Assembly: GCA_034509755.1 (NCBI GenBank)
Contig: CM067544.1
Location: 13,573,001-13,637,000, forward strand
DNA length: 64,000 nucleotides
Direction of reading: 5' to 3'
From: Anisodus tanguticus
Lineage: Eukaryota > Streptophyta > Magnoliopsida > Solanales > Solanaceae
Part shown: in pieces, positions 33,634 through 45,405 of the stretch
How the letters are laid out: every line of letters begins with the position of its first letter
Position numbering within the stretch: position 1 is the stretch's first letter
Made by a program: the position numbers and the translations under genes
The notes under the pieces: generated by a model
Told to the model about the DNA's origin: nothing
Database searches by the model: none
Seen by the model: the letters and a program-made list of their open reading frames with translations, nothing else

Positions 33634-35619
33634 CACAACAACAACATACTCAGTGTAATCTCACATAGTAGGATCTGGGGAGGGTAAGATGTACGCAAAC
33701 CTTACATCTACATTTGTGGGGAGGGTAAGATGTACACAGACCTTACATCTACATTTGTGGGGTAGAAAATTATTTCTGATAGACCCTCGGTTCAAAAGAA
33801 CATAGTTAATGTAGAAATTTAAGGAAAATAAGATAGCAAGATAACAATAAAAAAATAATAAAGCAACAAATAGGAATACATACATAAGAGTATGGATCTA
33901 CGTGAAACCTAAATAATTCTACAAAGAAAAGGAGAAGAGGGGAAGGATAGGCTAACCCCTACCCCTTTCACATACAGTGCGACAAACTCAACTACCTACT
34001 AAACTTCTATCCAAATCCTTAATCTCCAAATCTTCCTATCTGGGGTCATGTCCTCAGTCAGCTCAAGTTTTGATATGTCTTGTCTAATCACCTCTCCTCA
34101 ATTCTTCTTTGGCCTACCTCTACCTCTCCTAACTCCTGCCATCGCCATCTCACACCTTCTAACTGGCGCATCCTCACACCTCCTCTTCACATACCCGAAC
34201 CACCTCAGTCTCGATTCTCTCATCTTGTCCGCCACGGAGGCCACTCCGACCTTGTCTCATATAACTTCATTTCTAATCATGTCTCTTCTAGTATGACCAC
34301 ACATCCATCTAAGCATCTTCATCTCCGCTACCTTCATCTTCTACGCATTAACGTTTTTAACTAGACAACATTCTGCCTCATACAACAGTGATGATCTAAC
34401 CACCACTTTGTAGAACTTACCTTCAATCTAGGTGAACAACTTTTTATCATAAAGCACTCTGGAGGCTCAGCCTCCATTTCATCCACCCTACTCCAATATG
34501 ATGTGCGACATCATCATCAATCTCATGTATCCTTGTATTATGGACCCAAGCTACTTGAAGTTTCTTATTTTGGGTATAGTTTGTACCTCAATCTTCACTT
34601 TCACATTTGTCTCATGTATCACGTCATATAACTTACACTCCATATAATCCGTCTTAGTCCCGCTTAACCTGAATCATTTAGATTCTAAGGTCGTTCTCCA
34701 AACTTCCAACCTATCGTTAACCCCGATACGCATCTTGTCAATCAGAACTATGTCATCTACAAATAACATACACCACAACACCTTTTCTTGAATATGTCAA
34801 GTCAATCCATCCATCACTAAGGTAAATAGAAACTGGCTAAGGGTTGATCACTGATGCAACTTCATCACGATTGGAAAGTGTTCAGAGTCACATCTCATAG
34901 TCCTAACCATGGTCTTGGCACCCTCGTACATGTCCTTAATTGCCCTGATATAGGCCACTGGCACACCTTTAGACTCCAAACATCTCCAAAGGACCTCTCG
35001 AAGGACTTTATCGTATGCATTATCTAGATCAATGAACAACATGTGTAGGTCTCTCTTTTTGTCCCTATACTGCTTCACAATCTCCTGACAAGATGAATAG
35101 CCTCTGTGGTCGATCGTCCCGGCATGAATCCAAATTGATTCTCTGATATAGAAACATCCCTCTTCATCCTCATCTCGACCACCATCTCCCAAACTTTCAT
35201 AGTGTGGCTTAACAGCTTGATACCTCTATAATTATTATAATTCTGGATATCACTCGTGTTCTTGAGACCATTGTACTCCACCTCCACTCCTCTGGCATCT
35301 TAGTCATCCTAAATATGACGTTAAACAATCTAGTCAGCCACTCCGTACCTGCCTCCCCCGCGATCTTTCAAAAGTCTATTGGTATCTCATCCGGCTCGAT
35401 CGCTCTTCCCTTCCTCATCTTACAAATAGCCCCCTAACCTCCGAAACCTTTATGCACCTACAACATTCAAAGTCTTTACGACTCTCAGACTGCTCTAACT
35501 CCCCCAACACGATAGTCATGTCCCCTCTTTCATTCAAAAGCTTATGAAAGTACGTCTGTGCCTTTTCAGTCAACACTTCGCCATTCTGCACTTCACTTGA
35601 TCCAAGTCACGAGACTTTC
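33634..35619 (-). mobile_element. 5'-truncated RTE-clade LINE
   Basis: A 1986-bp insertion flanked by a perfect 11-bp TSD TCATATGTATA (33623-33633 and 35620-35630). On minus it reads from partial ORF text into RT blocks (ENQFGFMPGRSTTEAIHLVRR, then DLHMLFIDLDNAYDKVLREV and RCLESKGVPVAYI) and ends with a 3' region carrying the Solanaceae RTE/TS-SINE tail with (TTG)n (33635-33645). The endonuclease and N-terminal part are missing; stops and frameshifts are frequent. Confidence 0.88.
34848..35287 (-). pseudogene. RTE LINE reverse transcriptase fragment
   Basis: Two overlapping minus-strand frames cover RT motifs: NYRGIKLLSHTMKVWE and GFMPGRSTTEAI (35287-35075), and FIDLDNAYDKVLREVLW with CDSEHFPIVM (about 35075-34848). 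A frameshift after GRSTTEAIHLVRRL separates them. The YADD active-site region downstream is decayed. Confidence 0.88.
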
Positions 35620-35929
35620 TCATATGTATATACATACATTAATAATAAAATTATATATTTATCGGTTATTATTTTGTTGGCAACTATACAACGTAAAAAA
35701 CCTATTTCTTTTAGTTCGTAGTCAGTAATTTCACAGTAAAAGTTTTACTAGGTTGCCTTTTTTGACACGTCTATAACTTATATCCACATTTTTAAAATTT
35801 TGGCACATATACCTATTACAGACATACGGTGTTCAAAATTAAGCCTAACAAAACCAAACTTCAATCATATAGTATCTTGAGTTACACATAAGTGAAGTTT
35901 AAATATTTTTTGTTTGATTTCAGCATACA

Positions 35930-36335
35930 GAGTGTCTAAAGTTACCTACAAATGAAGTTCATGCATCTCTGCCTGAAGATTAGGCAATAACGGTTGGATT
36001 TCAATTATCTTTTTCTAAACTTCGATTATATGTGCATGAATTTCGAACAAAAATGATTGAAGTTGGGCAAAAATGACTGAATAATTTAGCCACATATGGC
36101 TTAAATTCAAGCAAAATGACTAAACTTCAACCATATATGCTTGAAGTAATGCAAAAATGACTATACTTCAGCTATATATGGCTAAGTTCAAACAACATGA
36201 CTGACTTACTTCAGGCAAATAAGGTTGAAGATCGAGCAAAAATGCTTGACTTCACGCACGTATATGTAGCTGAAGTTTAGACATAAATGGTTGAACTTCA
36301 GCAGAATGTGTCTGAACTTCAACCATATGAAATTT
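35930..36335. repeat. Degenerate short tandem repeats (TGAAGTTC.../...AACTTCA)
   Basis: About ten imperfect copies of a roughly 35-45-bp unit. It contains ACTTCA(A/G)CCATATATGG-like text, then AAGTTCAAGCAAAAATGACT-like text, with alternating orientation of the AACTTCA/TGAAGTT word. No coding potential and no known family recognised. Confidence 0.55.
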
Positions 36336-37420
36336 CAGTTATTGTGTTTGACATTGACAATACTAACTTCATACATACTTGGAAGTTGTCAGAAAATAAG
36401 TTTATATGAAAAAAAATATTAAAAGTGAGCACAAGTTAAATAGCGGCATCAAATTGGATATCCACGCACTTTCTCGTTTTCACAAGGCCATAGATTGTGT
36501 TCTTGTTTTTCTTCACCTAATTAATTAACAAATAGGAGCAAAAACAAACTAGATTAGAACTAGAACGCCAATTGTAGCATCTCAAATCATCGACTTCATA
36601 GCATAAACAAGGCCATCAAGTTATAGATGGGGAAATAGTGATTTCACCTTTCGACTCAGATCTCAATTTTATTTGTTATAGTATAGTCTATACTCTATAG
36701 CACAATACAAGCTTGAATAATTTAGAGTAACGCACTCAATCGGCTAAAACCTTCTACTACTATATGAGTATATTCTATAGAGTTTTTAAGTAAAGAGGGT
36801 AAATGCTCCTCGTAAGTAGGGATGGCAAGATATGGAATATGCTTAATAGGGCATGGAGAGCAGAGGAATATTTAAATAAGGCGGGGCAGGACAGGATAGG
36901 ATAAAACTTCTTTAAAAAGAAAAAATTTAATAGGGCAAGTCAGGTCAAGATATGGGCTAGAAATTGGGTCGGATAAAAAAAGATGACTCTTTTACAAAGA
37001 CAACTTTCCTTCTCTGTTCTTGCTTTTCAAAGTAACGTTATGGCCTCACTATGGCTGTGACTTTCTTCAATATGCCGGTTTGTTTTACACAAACAAAAAT
37101 ATAAATTTAGAAAAATTGTACATTATATGTAATTAAAAATGATGGTCAGTAAATTAATGACATGCATTTATTAATTTGTGGCAAAAAAAAATTATTCTTT
37201 CACTATCAAGTATGCAGATTGAAAAGATTTCTCCAAAAGTTTTTCAAATAGTGTGTTTTAAAAATGATAAAAAATCATTTAAAAGTCTTGTACTTGTGTA
37301 AAAGTAAAAACTAGAAACAATTCTTTCTACGTTATATTATATCTAACTCACACAAACTAAAAGGTTAGTAGGAGCATTATTTTTATATTATTAATATACA
37401 AATATATTAATAAGGTAAAG
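36336..37420. other. Intergenic, no supported gene
   Basis: AT-rich. A GC-richer stretch near 36820-36970 (GGGATGGCAAGATATGG, then GGCGGGGCAGGACAGG) faintly resembles hAT ends but has no matching partner. Confidence 0.4.
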
Positions 37421-37430
37421 GTATCATCAG

Positions 37431-37527
37431 AATCAATCGCTCTACCTATCAAAGTAGAGGTAAGGTCTGTGTACATTCTATCCTCCCTAGACCCCACGTT
37501 ATGGGACTACACTGGTATGGTGTTGTT
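37431..37527 (+). mobile_element. 5'-truncated RTE/TS-SINE 3'-end insertion
   Basis: A 97-bp insertion with a perfect 10-bp TSD GTATCATCAG (37421-37430 and 37528-37537). The insert ends with AGACCCCAC...GGGACTACACTGG and a GTTGTTGT tail, the same 3' end as at 8194 and 33634. Confidence 0.8.
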
Positions 37528-38020
37528 GTATCATCAGTTTGGACACAAGAATATGGGTTCATGAACCAATTATAAGATGTTAATATTGAAAATCTGCAGC
37601 TACATGGTAATGTTAAAATGGAGGAAAAATTTAGAAGTTCAAAAAAAATCATTTAGAATACTGCAAAATAAAGGAATGAAAAAACACAAACATGGCGAGG
37701 TAGGAAGGGTATTTTTTTGGACAAAGCTAAATGGAGCATGACGAATCAAAATCTTAGTAGGTCAAAACTTATCCCGTCCTAACCGGCCCTCGCTATTCGT
37801 AAGAGTGGTATTTTGAATCCATTAACTTTTTCACATTATCAAATAATCAAATGTATATAGATTATAGAGCTTTTTAAGGAATGAAGCGTCTGAAATAGTA
37901 GTTAATATTTCAAATGTTGGAAGAATCAAAAGTAGAATCTTCCAAAAAAAAATGAGTCACGAATCATCACAAAATCTTAATTGATCCTTGGCAGTTGTGG
38001 TCCATCATAGTTGTATATAC

Positions 38021-39455
38021 GGTTGGAAATTTGCCTTTGGCGGGGAGATGCGTCCACCCATCTTTGATAAATTAAACACTAGTGTTCCGCATGTTGGAGG
38101 CTTTGTCTCTTTCCACATGCATGATCTACGAAGTGAGTAGATGACCGTAGGGCCAAGAATCGTCAAATTTCGTTGAGAAATGAAAGAGATATTGATCCAC
38201 GAAGTAAGGTGTTTGAAGCATGGAAATGTGGTGTGGGACAAATCTACCACATCGGTGGGAATAGGAAGAATTGCTCTCTATATAAGTCTCTAATTGGTAA
38301 AGGGTTTGGGACCCCAAGGGGTATCCCATGTGTTTAAAGGAGGGAGGACCTAGATATGATTGGGTTCATGGCTAAGCCCACACGCGCGCCGCCGCCGCCT
38401 ACCCGGTCCGGTCTCGGGCTCGGGTCACGGGCCACGGGCCGTGGGCTGTGGACTGTGGGACATTCTGATACCAGAGAACTATGCCAGATGTACAATTTGA
38501 TCCCCGAAGTTTCATATGTACAGGTTTTGAACCTGAATTCTTTCATATGTACGTTTGATCCCTGAAGTTTCAATATTTACAGTTTGGTCCCCAGAGTTTC
38601 TGAAAAGTTGGTTTTGGGGTGACGGAAGGCAGAATACTGCCTTCCATTGGACTGTTTTATGGAGCATTAACCAGCCATTACTTGGCTAATTAACTCCTCC
38701 ATTTTCACCCTCCTTCATGTCCATTTAAGCAGCCTCCTTGATGGCCATTAACAATCATTACTTAGGTTGTTTAATGTCCTCCTAATGACCATTAATAGCC
38801 ATGTTTTGGGCAGTTGTTTAGCCCCTCCTCCATGCTATATATTGAGCCTCCTTGGCTCAATTCACAAATGGAAAAACACTGGAGAAACAGCACAAAAACA
38901 GAAACAGCACAAAAACGAAAATAGCCCAAACAGACCACAAAACATTGAGCAAAATTGTGTTGAAAAACAGTGAGCAAAAACTCACATATACACAAGATAT
39001 ACACTTCAGAGACACTCTATATACATAGAGACAAAAGAGAAGAGTAAAGAGAAACTCTTCCTTCCTATTCCATATCTTCAGCAAGTCGATTCATATTTGT
39101 TTTCTTCGCCAGGCTCAACCTATTGGCTTTGTAACGTTGAGATTAAAGTGTTATTTTATCTTGGGAGACTATTGCCCGCTAACGTAAAAGCATATATACG
39201 AGGCAATCTTGTCTTAAGGACAGAGGGCAATCCCTCGACTCAACACACAACGTTGTAACCATCCAGATTTAGTTGTTTCTTGATTTCAGGTTATCAAGAT
39301 TCAAGACACAACAAGTTTGCGGCAGTTTTGAAGATTGGCCTATTTATTCAACAAGATTCAATTTCTGAATATTGAATATTTGTTCACCCTTTTGAATACT
39401 TGTAATAGTTATTTACTTCCCGTCCTGCTTTATAAAGTACAATAGAGTACCAACA
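38021..39455 (+). repeat. 5' LTR of element B
   Basis: 1435 bp, ending CCAACA. The first base is mutated (GGTTGG rather than TGTTGG). The U3 half has a GC-rich stretch (38380-38460) and repeated GCCATTACTTGGC-like inverted-repeat words. A TATA box GCTATATATTGAG lies at about 38834-38846. The LTR-internal CAATCTTGTCTTAA site is at 39204-39217. Confidence 0.92.
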
Positions 39456-39457
39456 AT

Positions 39458-39471
39458 TTAAGACAAGATTG
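39458..39471 (+). promoter_or_regulatory. Non-tRNA primer-binding position, element B
   Basis: TTAAGACAAGATTG starts 2 nt after the 5' LTR and is perfectly complementary over 14 nt to the LTR site CAATCTTGTCTTAA (39204-39217). It does not begin TGG as tRNA-type PBS sequences do. Confidence 0.65.
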
Positions 39472-39498
39472 TATTGTATTACTATTAGCGTTCGAAAG

Positions 39499-39744
39499 AT
39501 GTCGGTCAAAAGTTGTGTGACCAAATCTGGATATGGTTGTGGTTTTATACTTGAAGACAGTGATGATGATATTGTTGAAGTCCAACATGTTCATGGTGTC
39601 ACCGCTCCCAATAGTGGTGGGAACAAGCGCTCCCGAGAGCCTGAGGATGTCAACTGGGACAAGAGGAGAAGGTTGAAGATGTGGTTCTATCTTGCAGCAG
39701 AAGGCCTATATCTGTCCCAGACAAAGAATCCGAAATTGGGATAA
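39499..39744 (+). CDS. Unrecognised leader ORF of element B
   Basis: An ORF beginning MSVKSCVTKSGYGCGF directly after the primer-binding position and ending in NPKLG; a start 30 nt upstream is also open. It contains an acidic run (EDSDDDIVE) and a basic run (KRSREPED, then DKRRRLKM). Element C has a homologous stretch (about 6000-5810) that keeps the frame in GGNKRLRE, DKRRRLK and GLYLSQT but has TGA/TAG where B has Trp. I recognise no domain. It could be the N-terminus of a lost gag or a captured host exon. Confidence 0.4.
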   Translation: MSVKSCVTKSGYGCGFILEDSDDDIVEVQHVHGVTAPNSGGNKRSREPEDVNWDKRRRLKMWFYLAAEGLYLSQTKNPKLG

Positions 39745-40109
39745 GTATTTTTCTTACTTGTCAAGAATAAAAATTAAATGATGTCTGATTAAAATGGATT
39801 AAAGTAAGGAGGAATATAAAATTAATTTATATTCCTTACGCTTTAAAAATCAGAAGTTTAATCTCTTCTTCTTTCCCGTTTAAAGATTGGATTTTGTAAA
39901 CGACTTAAAAAGATCCGTTCTTTTAAGTGTAATGATTAAAAGTGTGTAAATTATGTTCGCACATACGAGGGAGAAAGATCCACTGACTATGCGAAAACTG
40001 TTACCACTCTTACGTAAGCGCCAAGAATTATCTGGGCACCAATCATAACGGAAGAAGTCTAAAAGTTAAAGACGTTGAGCCTGTCACACTATTTGACAGA
40101 AGATCCTTC

Positions 40110-40400
40110 ATAGGATGATATTGAAAACTCAGTCATACAAAGCCTCCGGGCGACTGGAGTGGGCCAAAATTCCTTTGATATGATGATATTGGACACTCGG
40201 TCATATAAAGCCTCCGGGCGACTGGAGTGGGGCCAAAATTCATTTCATAGGAAAAGTAATGGACACCTAGTGTGGTGGACCAGAGTTTCCAGGTCTTAAA
40301 TGATCTGAAGGCCTAAAGAAAGGCAAAAAAGAAATTGGACACTCAGTCTACCAAAGCAACTGGAGTGGGCCAGAGTATCTAGATCACATATGATCCGGTT
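40110..40400 (+). repeat. Four hairpin-type repeats in element B leader
   Basis: Roughly 60-70-bp units, each with ACTCAGTC (or CGGTC), a short spacer often including AAAGCCTCCGGGC, then GACTGGAGTGGGCCA. Adjacent units are separated by AAATTC...TTGGACAC text. The ACT/AGT and AGTC/GACT arms can pair. Homologous repeats occur in element C. Confidence 0.65.
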
Positions 40401-40659
40401 AAGCATGCCCTAACCACGGGCAAGAGGTTGTTCATGTGAAGCAATACCACCTCTAAAGTAGAAGGGGTTGGAGAGGTTGTCCTCAATAGGACTTCAGGGA
40501 ATGGGATCACTCTAAGATGATGTGATACATGTCCCAAACTTGGTTTAAGGGACGTTGTTGGCCAAGCTGGTTTGAGACTAGTCCAACAGGTCTGTAATAA
40601 CTAAGAATGGTACAGTACGTCTGTAGCTAAATGAATGATATATTTGTAATCCGTGCATC

Positions 40660-42720
40660 TATGCCATCATAGATTAAGACACGTTAAATAGCAAGTCATT
40701 CAAAAGCTAACGATGTTGAGATTGTTGCCTTCTGTCGACATAAACCCTCAAAATAAATGTGAGGTAAGCGAAGAGGCAAAATCACCTTTCCAAATTCAAT
40801 CAAAGGAATAGCGAAAGAAGCACCGCTCCTCTAGAACTTAATCTCACCTACTTGGGTGATTTGAAGTTTATACAAAATAGAGGAGGGGAGATAAGTACGT
40901 GGTGATCTTCATTGATGATGGTACAACGTTGGAATCCTTTGTTTGTTAAAAAGCAAAGATGAAGTTTTTGAAGCGGATAAGCGCTATAAAGCAGAAGTTG
41001 AAAATCAACTAAGCCTACGGATTGAGAAATTCGTAGCGATAGATGGGGAGAATGTGAAGCATCGTTCATTAAACGGCTGTTCATTACTCACCTCAGTCCA
41101 ACGGTGTTAGCCAAGTGCAAAGTCGTACGCCCGTATTATGTGGGGTGGCTTGGTAAAAGTTGGAATACTGAAACAGGTCAAGTTGTACCTAAGACTGTAA
41201 ATTGCATATCCACTGAATCTGCAAATAACAGTAGTGTTGATCGTCTCTTGGTGTCAAAGAATGCTGAATTATTTGAAGATAACTTTCTTTGAAAAGGAAA
41301 AAGAAGTAATTGCTCAAGGTTAACAACAACCCGCGAGGGCCTGACTGTCCGGAACTAGACGTTCCGTATCTACAGGACTCGAAAGTTGCTGGCTATCCGA
41401 ACTTAATATTTCAGATCTGCAGAACTCAGAGATTCTAGATGTTGAACCGAGACGGAGTAAAGAAGGGGACAAACACTTGTTCCATACCTTCTAGCTTGTA
41501 TGGTTGAGAACGAACCATGGACAATTGACAAATAATTGTCATCTCCAAAAGCGCTGCTTTGGAAAGAAGCTACAAAGAAAGAAATAGATTCTATCATATA
41601 GAACCATACTTGTGTAATGGTTGATCTTCCTCCGGAAAAGAACCTTTGGGTTGTAAAAGGTGCTCCCCTTTGAGTAGCTTAACATCCAGGGCCATTACAG
41701 TTTTGCGTGGCATGAATGTTGAAATAGCCTTCCCAACCGGAGAGTTGGAAGAAGAGGATCAGAGTTGGTTTGCTGAACTGTTGGGCTTCTTCCTGAACTT
41801 TCGTTTTGGTCCCTGAAATTACATTTTGGTCCTGAAAGTTTCAGATAAAACATAAAAAATGAATCTGACCACAGAAATATTGACTCAGAAGTTAGAAAGC
41901 CAACAGTTGGAAAACCAATAGTCTAAAAGTAAAAGTCATATTGAAACAAAGTCTCGTTATGAAAGTTATGGGTATCACAGATGACATCTTAGGAATTGGA
42001 TTTCTAAGACATCTAACGGACTGGTCGATAGTTGACGATCTCGTTGAAGCCACCAATTGATATGAATCATAGAACCGATTGGAATCATGGTGCACCCATA
42101 GACAAGGAACGATATGCTCAGGTCACGTGTAGTTCAATGTATTGTACACACTACAACCGACCTGGTATCGGCCTACAAAGCAGATCAGTTGAACTAAGGA
42201 TTACTGATGATTTTAACACATGATCGGTAGAAGGCGTTAAGTCAGATATGACGATATCTGAATTATTCGCTTATCTACAGATTATAGTATTCAGGATGTC
42301 CAACGGTTCTGGGATAACACAATAATGCAAACTGGACATCAGATCTGAAGAACACCAAAACCACAAGTAAATGTGTATGGTGGGTCTTAGAAAAACCTTT
42401 AAGCAAACTTGCATCGGCCGATTCATGATGGAATCGGAGTTTATCGCTTTATACAAAGCATGAAGGAAGTTGAGTAACTTCACGACTCCTTAGAGGACGT
42501 CCCTTATTAGGAGAAACCCGTGCCTTCAGCATATCTACACTGTGGCTAGCCGGTCGGCTTCAGGAAGGACACGGATGACGGTGTCTGGACATAGCTGTCG
42601 GGATTTGTCAGAGACATAAGACTATATGGCAGTTGATCATCACGGGTGTCACATCCTTGTTTACTAACTAAGGGACTATCCGAAGATCAAGTGTTCTGCC
42701 TGTCTAGGGGAATGGGCTTA
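40660..42720 (+). pseudogene. Decayed Copia pol remnants of element B
   Basis: In order: pre-integrase-like text (40660-40880), integrase pieces (40890-41300), the acidic integrase-RT linker (41330-41520), RT fragments (41560-42160) and RNase H fragments (42160-42720). Each aligns to element A in the same order but with frequent indels and stops. 42720-43360 corresponds to the non-coding 3' region of A. Confidence 0.75.
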
Positions 42721-43370
42721 AAACCCAAACGATACGAACCTTTGCGGTGGTAACCCAACCATACTGATTGGAGATCCCAAGAATTTGGTTCAATGGGAAA
42801 ACTAAGCGACAAAAGATTCAGTTCAGCGTTTCGGTGGAAGCAAGAAGCACTTCGGATGATGATTTCTGTACGGAAACATGAATCCAAAGTTGTTCCCGCG
42901 ATAGACACGAAAGTGCTACCTGCATGGTGGGTAAAGGTTAAGCTTTCAAACCTTTAACGATCCTCAAACTGTTGAGGTTAAGGTTGGGGAAACTTTTAAT
43001 GATTCCTAACACTTGTGAAGTGGGGTATAGCAGGATACCTTGTAGGAGATCACCTATTTAAGTGCGAGGATGGCCGCCTCAAATGAACGCACTTAAGAAT
43101 CCAAGTGTGTCCACGGCCACAACGGACAAAATCGTAAGAAGGAAAACGAATAAGAAGAGTTATTGTGTTGATATCGTTGTCTTGGCTTACACTAAATACT
43201 GACGGTTCAAGACATCACGTTCACCGCGCAGTAAGTAAGTCCGATGATATTCAACTAGGGAAGGTTCAAAGCGAAAGCTATCTCTCCTGATGCAATATCT
43301 TTTCGCTGAAAGATTGCTGAAATGTAGGCACCCTGTGTGTGCACCATAATCTCTCTTTCATAGAGGGGAT

Positions 43371-44831
43371 TGTTGGAAATTTGCCTTTGGCGGGGAGATG
43401 CGTCCACCCATCTTTGATGAATTAAACACTAGTGTTCCGCATGTTGGAGGCTTTGTCTCTTTCCACTTGCATGATCTACGAAGTGAGTAGATGACCGTAG
43501 GGCCAAGAATCGTCAAATTTCTTTGAGAAATGAAAGAGATATTGGTCCACGAAGTAAGGTGTTTGAGGCATGGAAATGTGGTGTGGGACAAATCTACCAC
43601 ATCGGTGGGAATAGGAAGAATTGCTCTCTATATAAGTCTCTAATTGGTAAAGGGTTTGGGACCCCAAGGGGTATCCCATGTGTTTAAAGGAGGGAGGACC
43701 TAGATGTACTTGGGTTCATGGCTAAGCCCACGCGCGCCGCCGCCGCCCGCCCGTCCCATCCGGTCTAGTCTCGGGCTCGGGTTTCGGGTCACGGGTCACG
43801 GGTCGTGGGCTGTGGGTTGTGGGCTGTGGGCTGTGGGCTGTGGGCTATGGGGACTTTCTGATATTATCTTTTTAGACGAGAGAACTCGCCGTATGTACGC
43901 TTTGATCCCTGAAGTTTCATATGTATAGTTTGGACCTGAATTCTTTCATATGTACAGTTTGGTCCTCAATATTTACAGTTTGGTCCCCAGAGTTTCTGAA
44001 AAGTTGGGTTTGGGTGACGGAAGGCAGAAAACTTTATGCCTTCCGTTGGACTATTTTATGGAGCATTAACCAGCCATTACTTGGCTGATTAACTCCTCCA
44101 TTTTCACCCTCCTTCATGTCCATTTAAGCAGCCTCATTGATGGCCATTAACAGCCATTACTTGGTTGTTTAATGCCCTCCTAATGGCCATTAACAGCCAT
44201 GTTTTGGGCAGTTGTTTAGCCCCTCCTCCATGCTATATATTGAGCCTCCTTGGCTCAATTCACAGATGGAAAAACACTGTAGAAACAGCACAAAAACAGT
44301 CACGAAAATAGCTCAAACAGACCACAAAACAATGAGCAAAACTGTGTTGAAAAACAGTGAGCAAACACTCACATATACACTTCAGAGACACTCTATATAC
44401 ACAGAGACAAAAGAGAAGAGTAAAGAGAAACTCTTCCTTCCTATTCCATATCTTCAGCAAGTCGATTCATATTTGTTTTCTTCGCCAGGCTCAACATATT
44501 GGCTTTGTAGCGTTGAGATTAAAGTGTTGTTTTATCTTGGGAGACTATTGCCCGCTAACGTAAAAGCATATATACGGGGCAATCTTGTCTTAAGGACAGA
44601 GGGAAATCCCTCGACTCAACACACAACGTTGTAACCATCCAGATTTAGTTGTTTCTTGATTTTAGGTTATCAAGATTCAAGACACAACAAGCTTGCGGCA
44701 GTTTTGAAGATTGGCCTATTTGTTCAACAAGATTCAATTTCTGAATATTGAATATTTGTTCACCCTTTCGAATACTTGTAATAGTTATTTACTTCCCGTA
44801 CTGCTTTATAAAGTACAATAGAGTACCAACA
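43371..44831 (+). repeat. 3' LTR of element B
   Basis: 1461 bp, TGTTGG...CCAACA. Very similar to the 5' LTR, with several small indels; the GTGGGCTGTGGGCTGTGG run at about 43805-43850 is expanded here. Followed by the TSD TATAC. Confidence 0.92.
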
Positions 44832-44836
44832 TATAC

Positions 44837-45158
44837 CTTATCCAGCAAGAATTTATTACTATAGAACTAATTACTCTAATCTGTAAATGAATAGAGAACT
44901 GCCGAAGGATGAACAATTAGATTACCACTTGCAAGTCTTCTCACGTGTTAACTCGTCTAGTCCTAGTCATCACTCCCCAGAAATATTACAAACAAGCTTA
45001 AGTAGAGCGGCCGATCTCTTTAAATAGTTCATTGTTTGGACTAAAATGATCTTGTTTTAAATACTGAACATACATTTAAACTTTAATCCAGGGCCAATTA
45101 AGAAATCTCCATTGAGATTTATCTAATTTCGTTTGTTGCTCTTCCCATTCATAATAAT
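44837..45158. other. Intergenic, no supported gene
   Basis: Short spacer between element B and the hAT complex; nothing recognised. Confidence 0.5.
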
Positions 45159-45405
45159 ACTGGCCAACGGGGCGAGTCGGCCCGGTCCCGCCCCTATCCC
45201 GCTATAAAAAATGGTAACGGGACTCGAACAGGGACGGGACCCGCCTCGTCCCGCCCCAATGCCGCTACGCCTGACCCACCCCGGTCCCGCCCGATTCCTC
45301 TCTTTTTGCAAAAATGGTTGTTACACAACTGTCATTTTATATTTTGGTCATTCTGCAACGGCCATTTTTGGCCTCCCCTACCCCCTTAATATTTATTTTT
45401 AACTA

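Larger units (their letters stand above)
38021..44831 (+). mobile_element. Copia-derived element B (non-autonomous)
   Basis: A 6.8-kb element with LTRs at 38021-39455 and 43371-44831 and a perfect 5-bp TSD TATAC (38016-38020 and 44832-44836). A polypurine tract ATAGAGGGGAT (43360-43370) precedes the 3' LTR. The interior holds an unrecognised leader ORF, hairpin repeats, then heavily decayed pre-integrase, integrase, RT and RNase H sequence homologous to element A. No gag or protease motif is visible. The LTRs are about 470 bp longer than those of A and C but share their 3' portion. It is probably a derivative mobilised in trans. Confidence 0.9.

Noticed and set aside
33504..33698. ORF of repeated Tyr/Ile codons
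   Set aside because: Translation of the (TA)42 microsatellite.
36813..37800. Possible non-autonomous hAT element (GGGATGGCAAGATATGG start)
   Set aside because: The putative right end does not form a convincing inverted repeat and no 8-bp TSD was found.
38356..38565. ORFs in the GC-rich part of the element B LTR
   Set aside because: Lie inside LTR U3 and are not conserved in frame between the two LTRs.
40110..40400. CRISPR-like array
   Set aside because: Regular short repeats, but inside a plant retrotransposon, with diverged units, no conserved spacer length and no cas genes.
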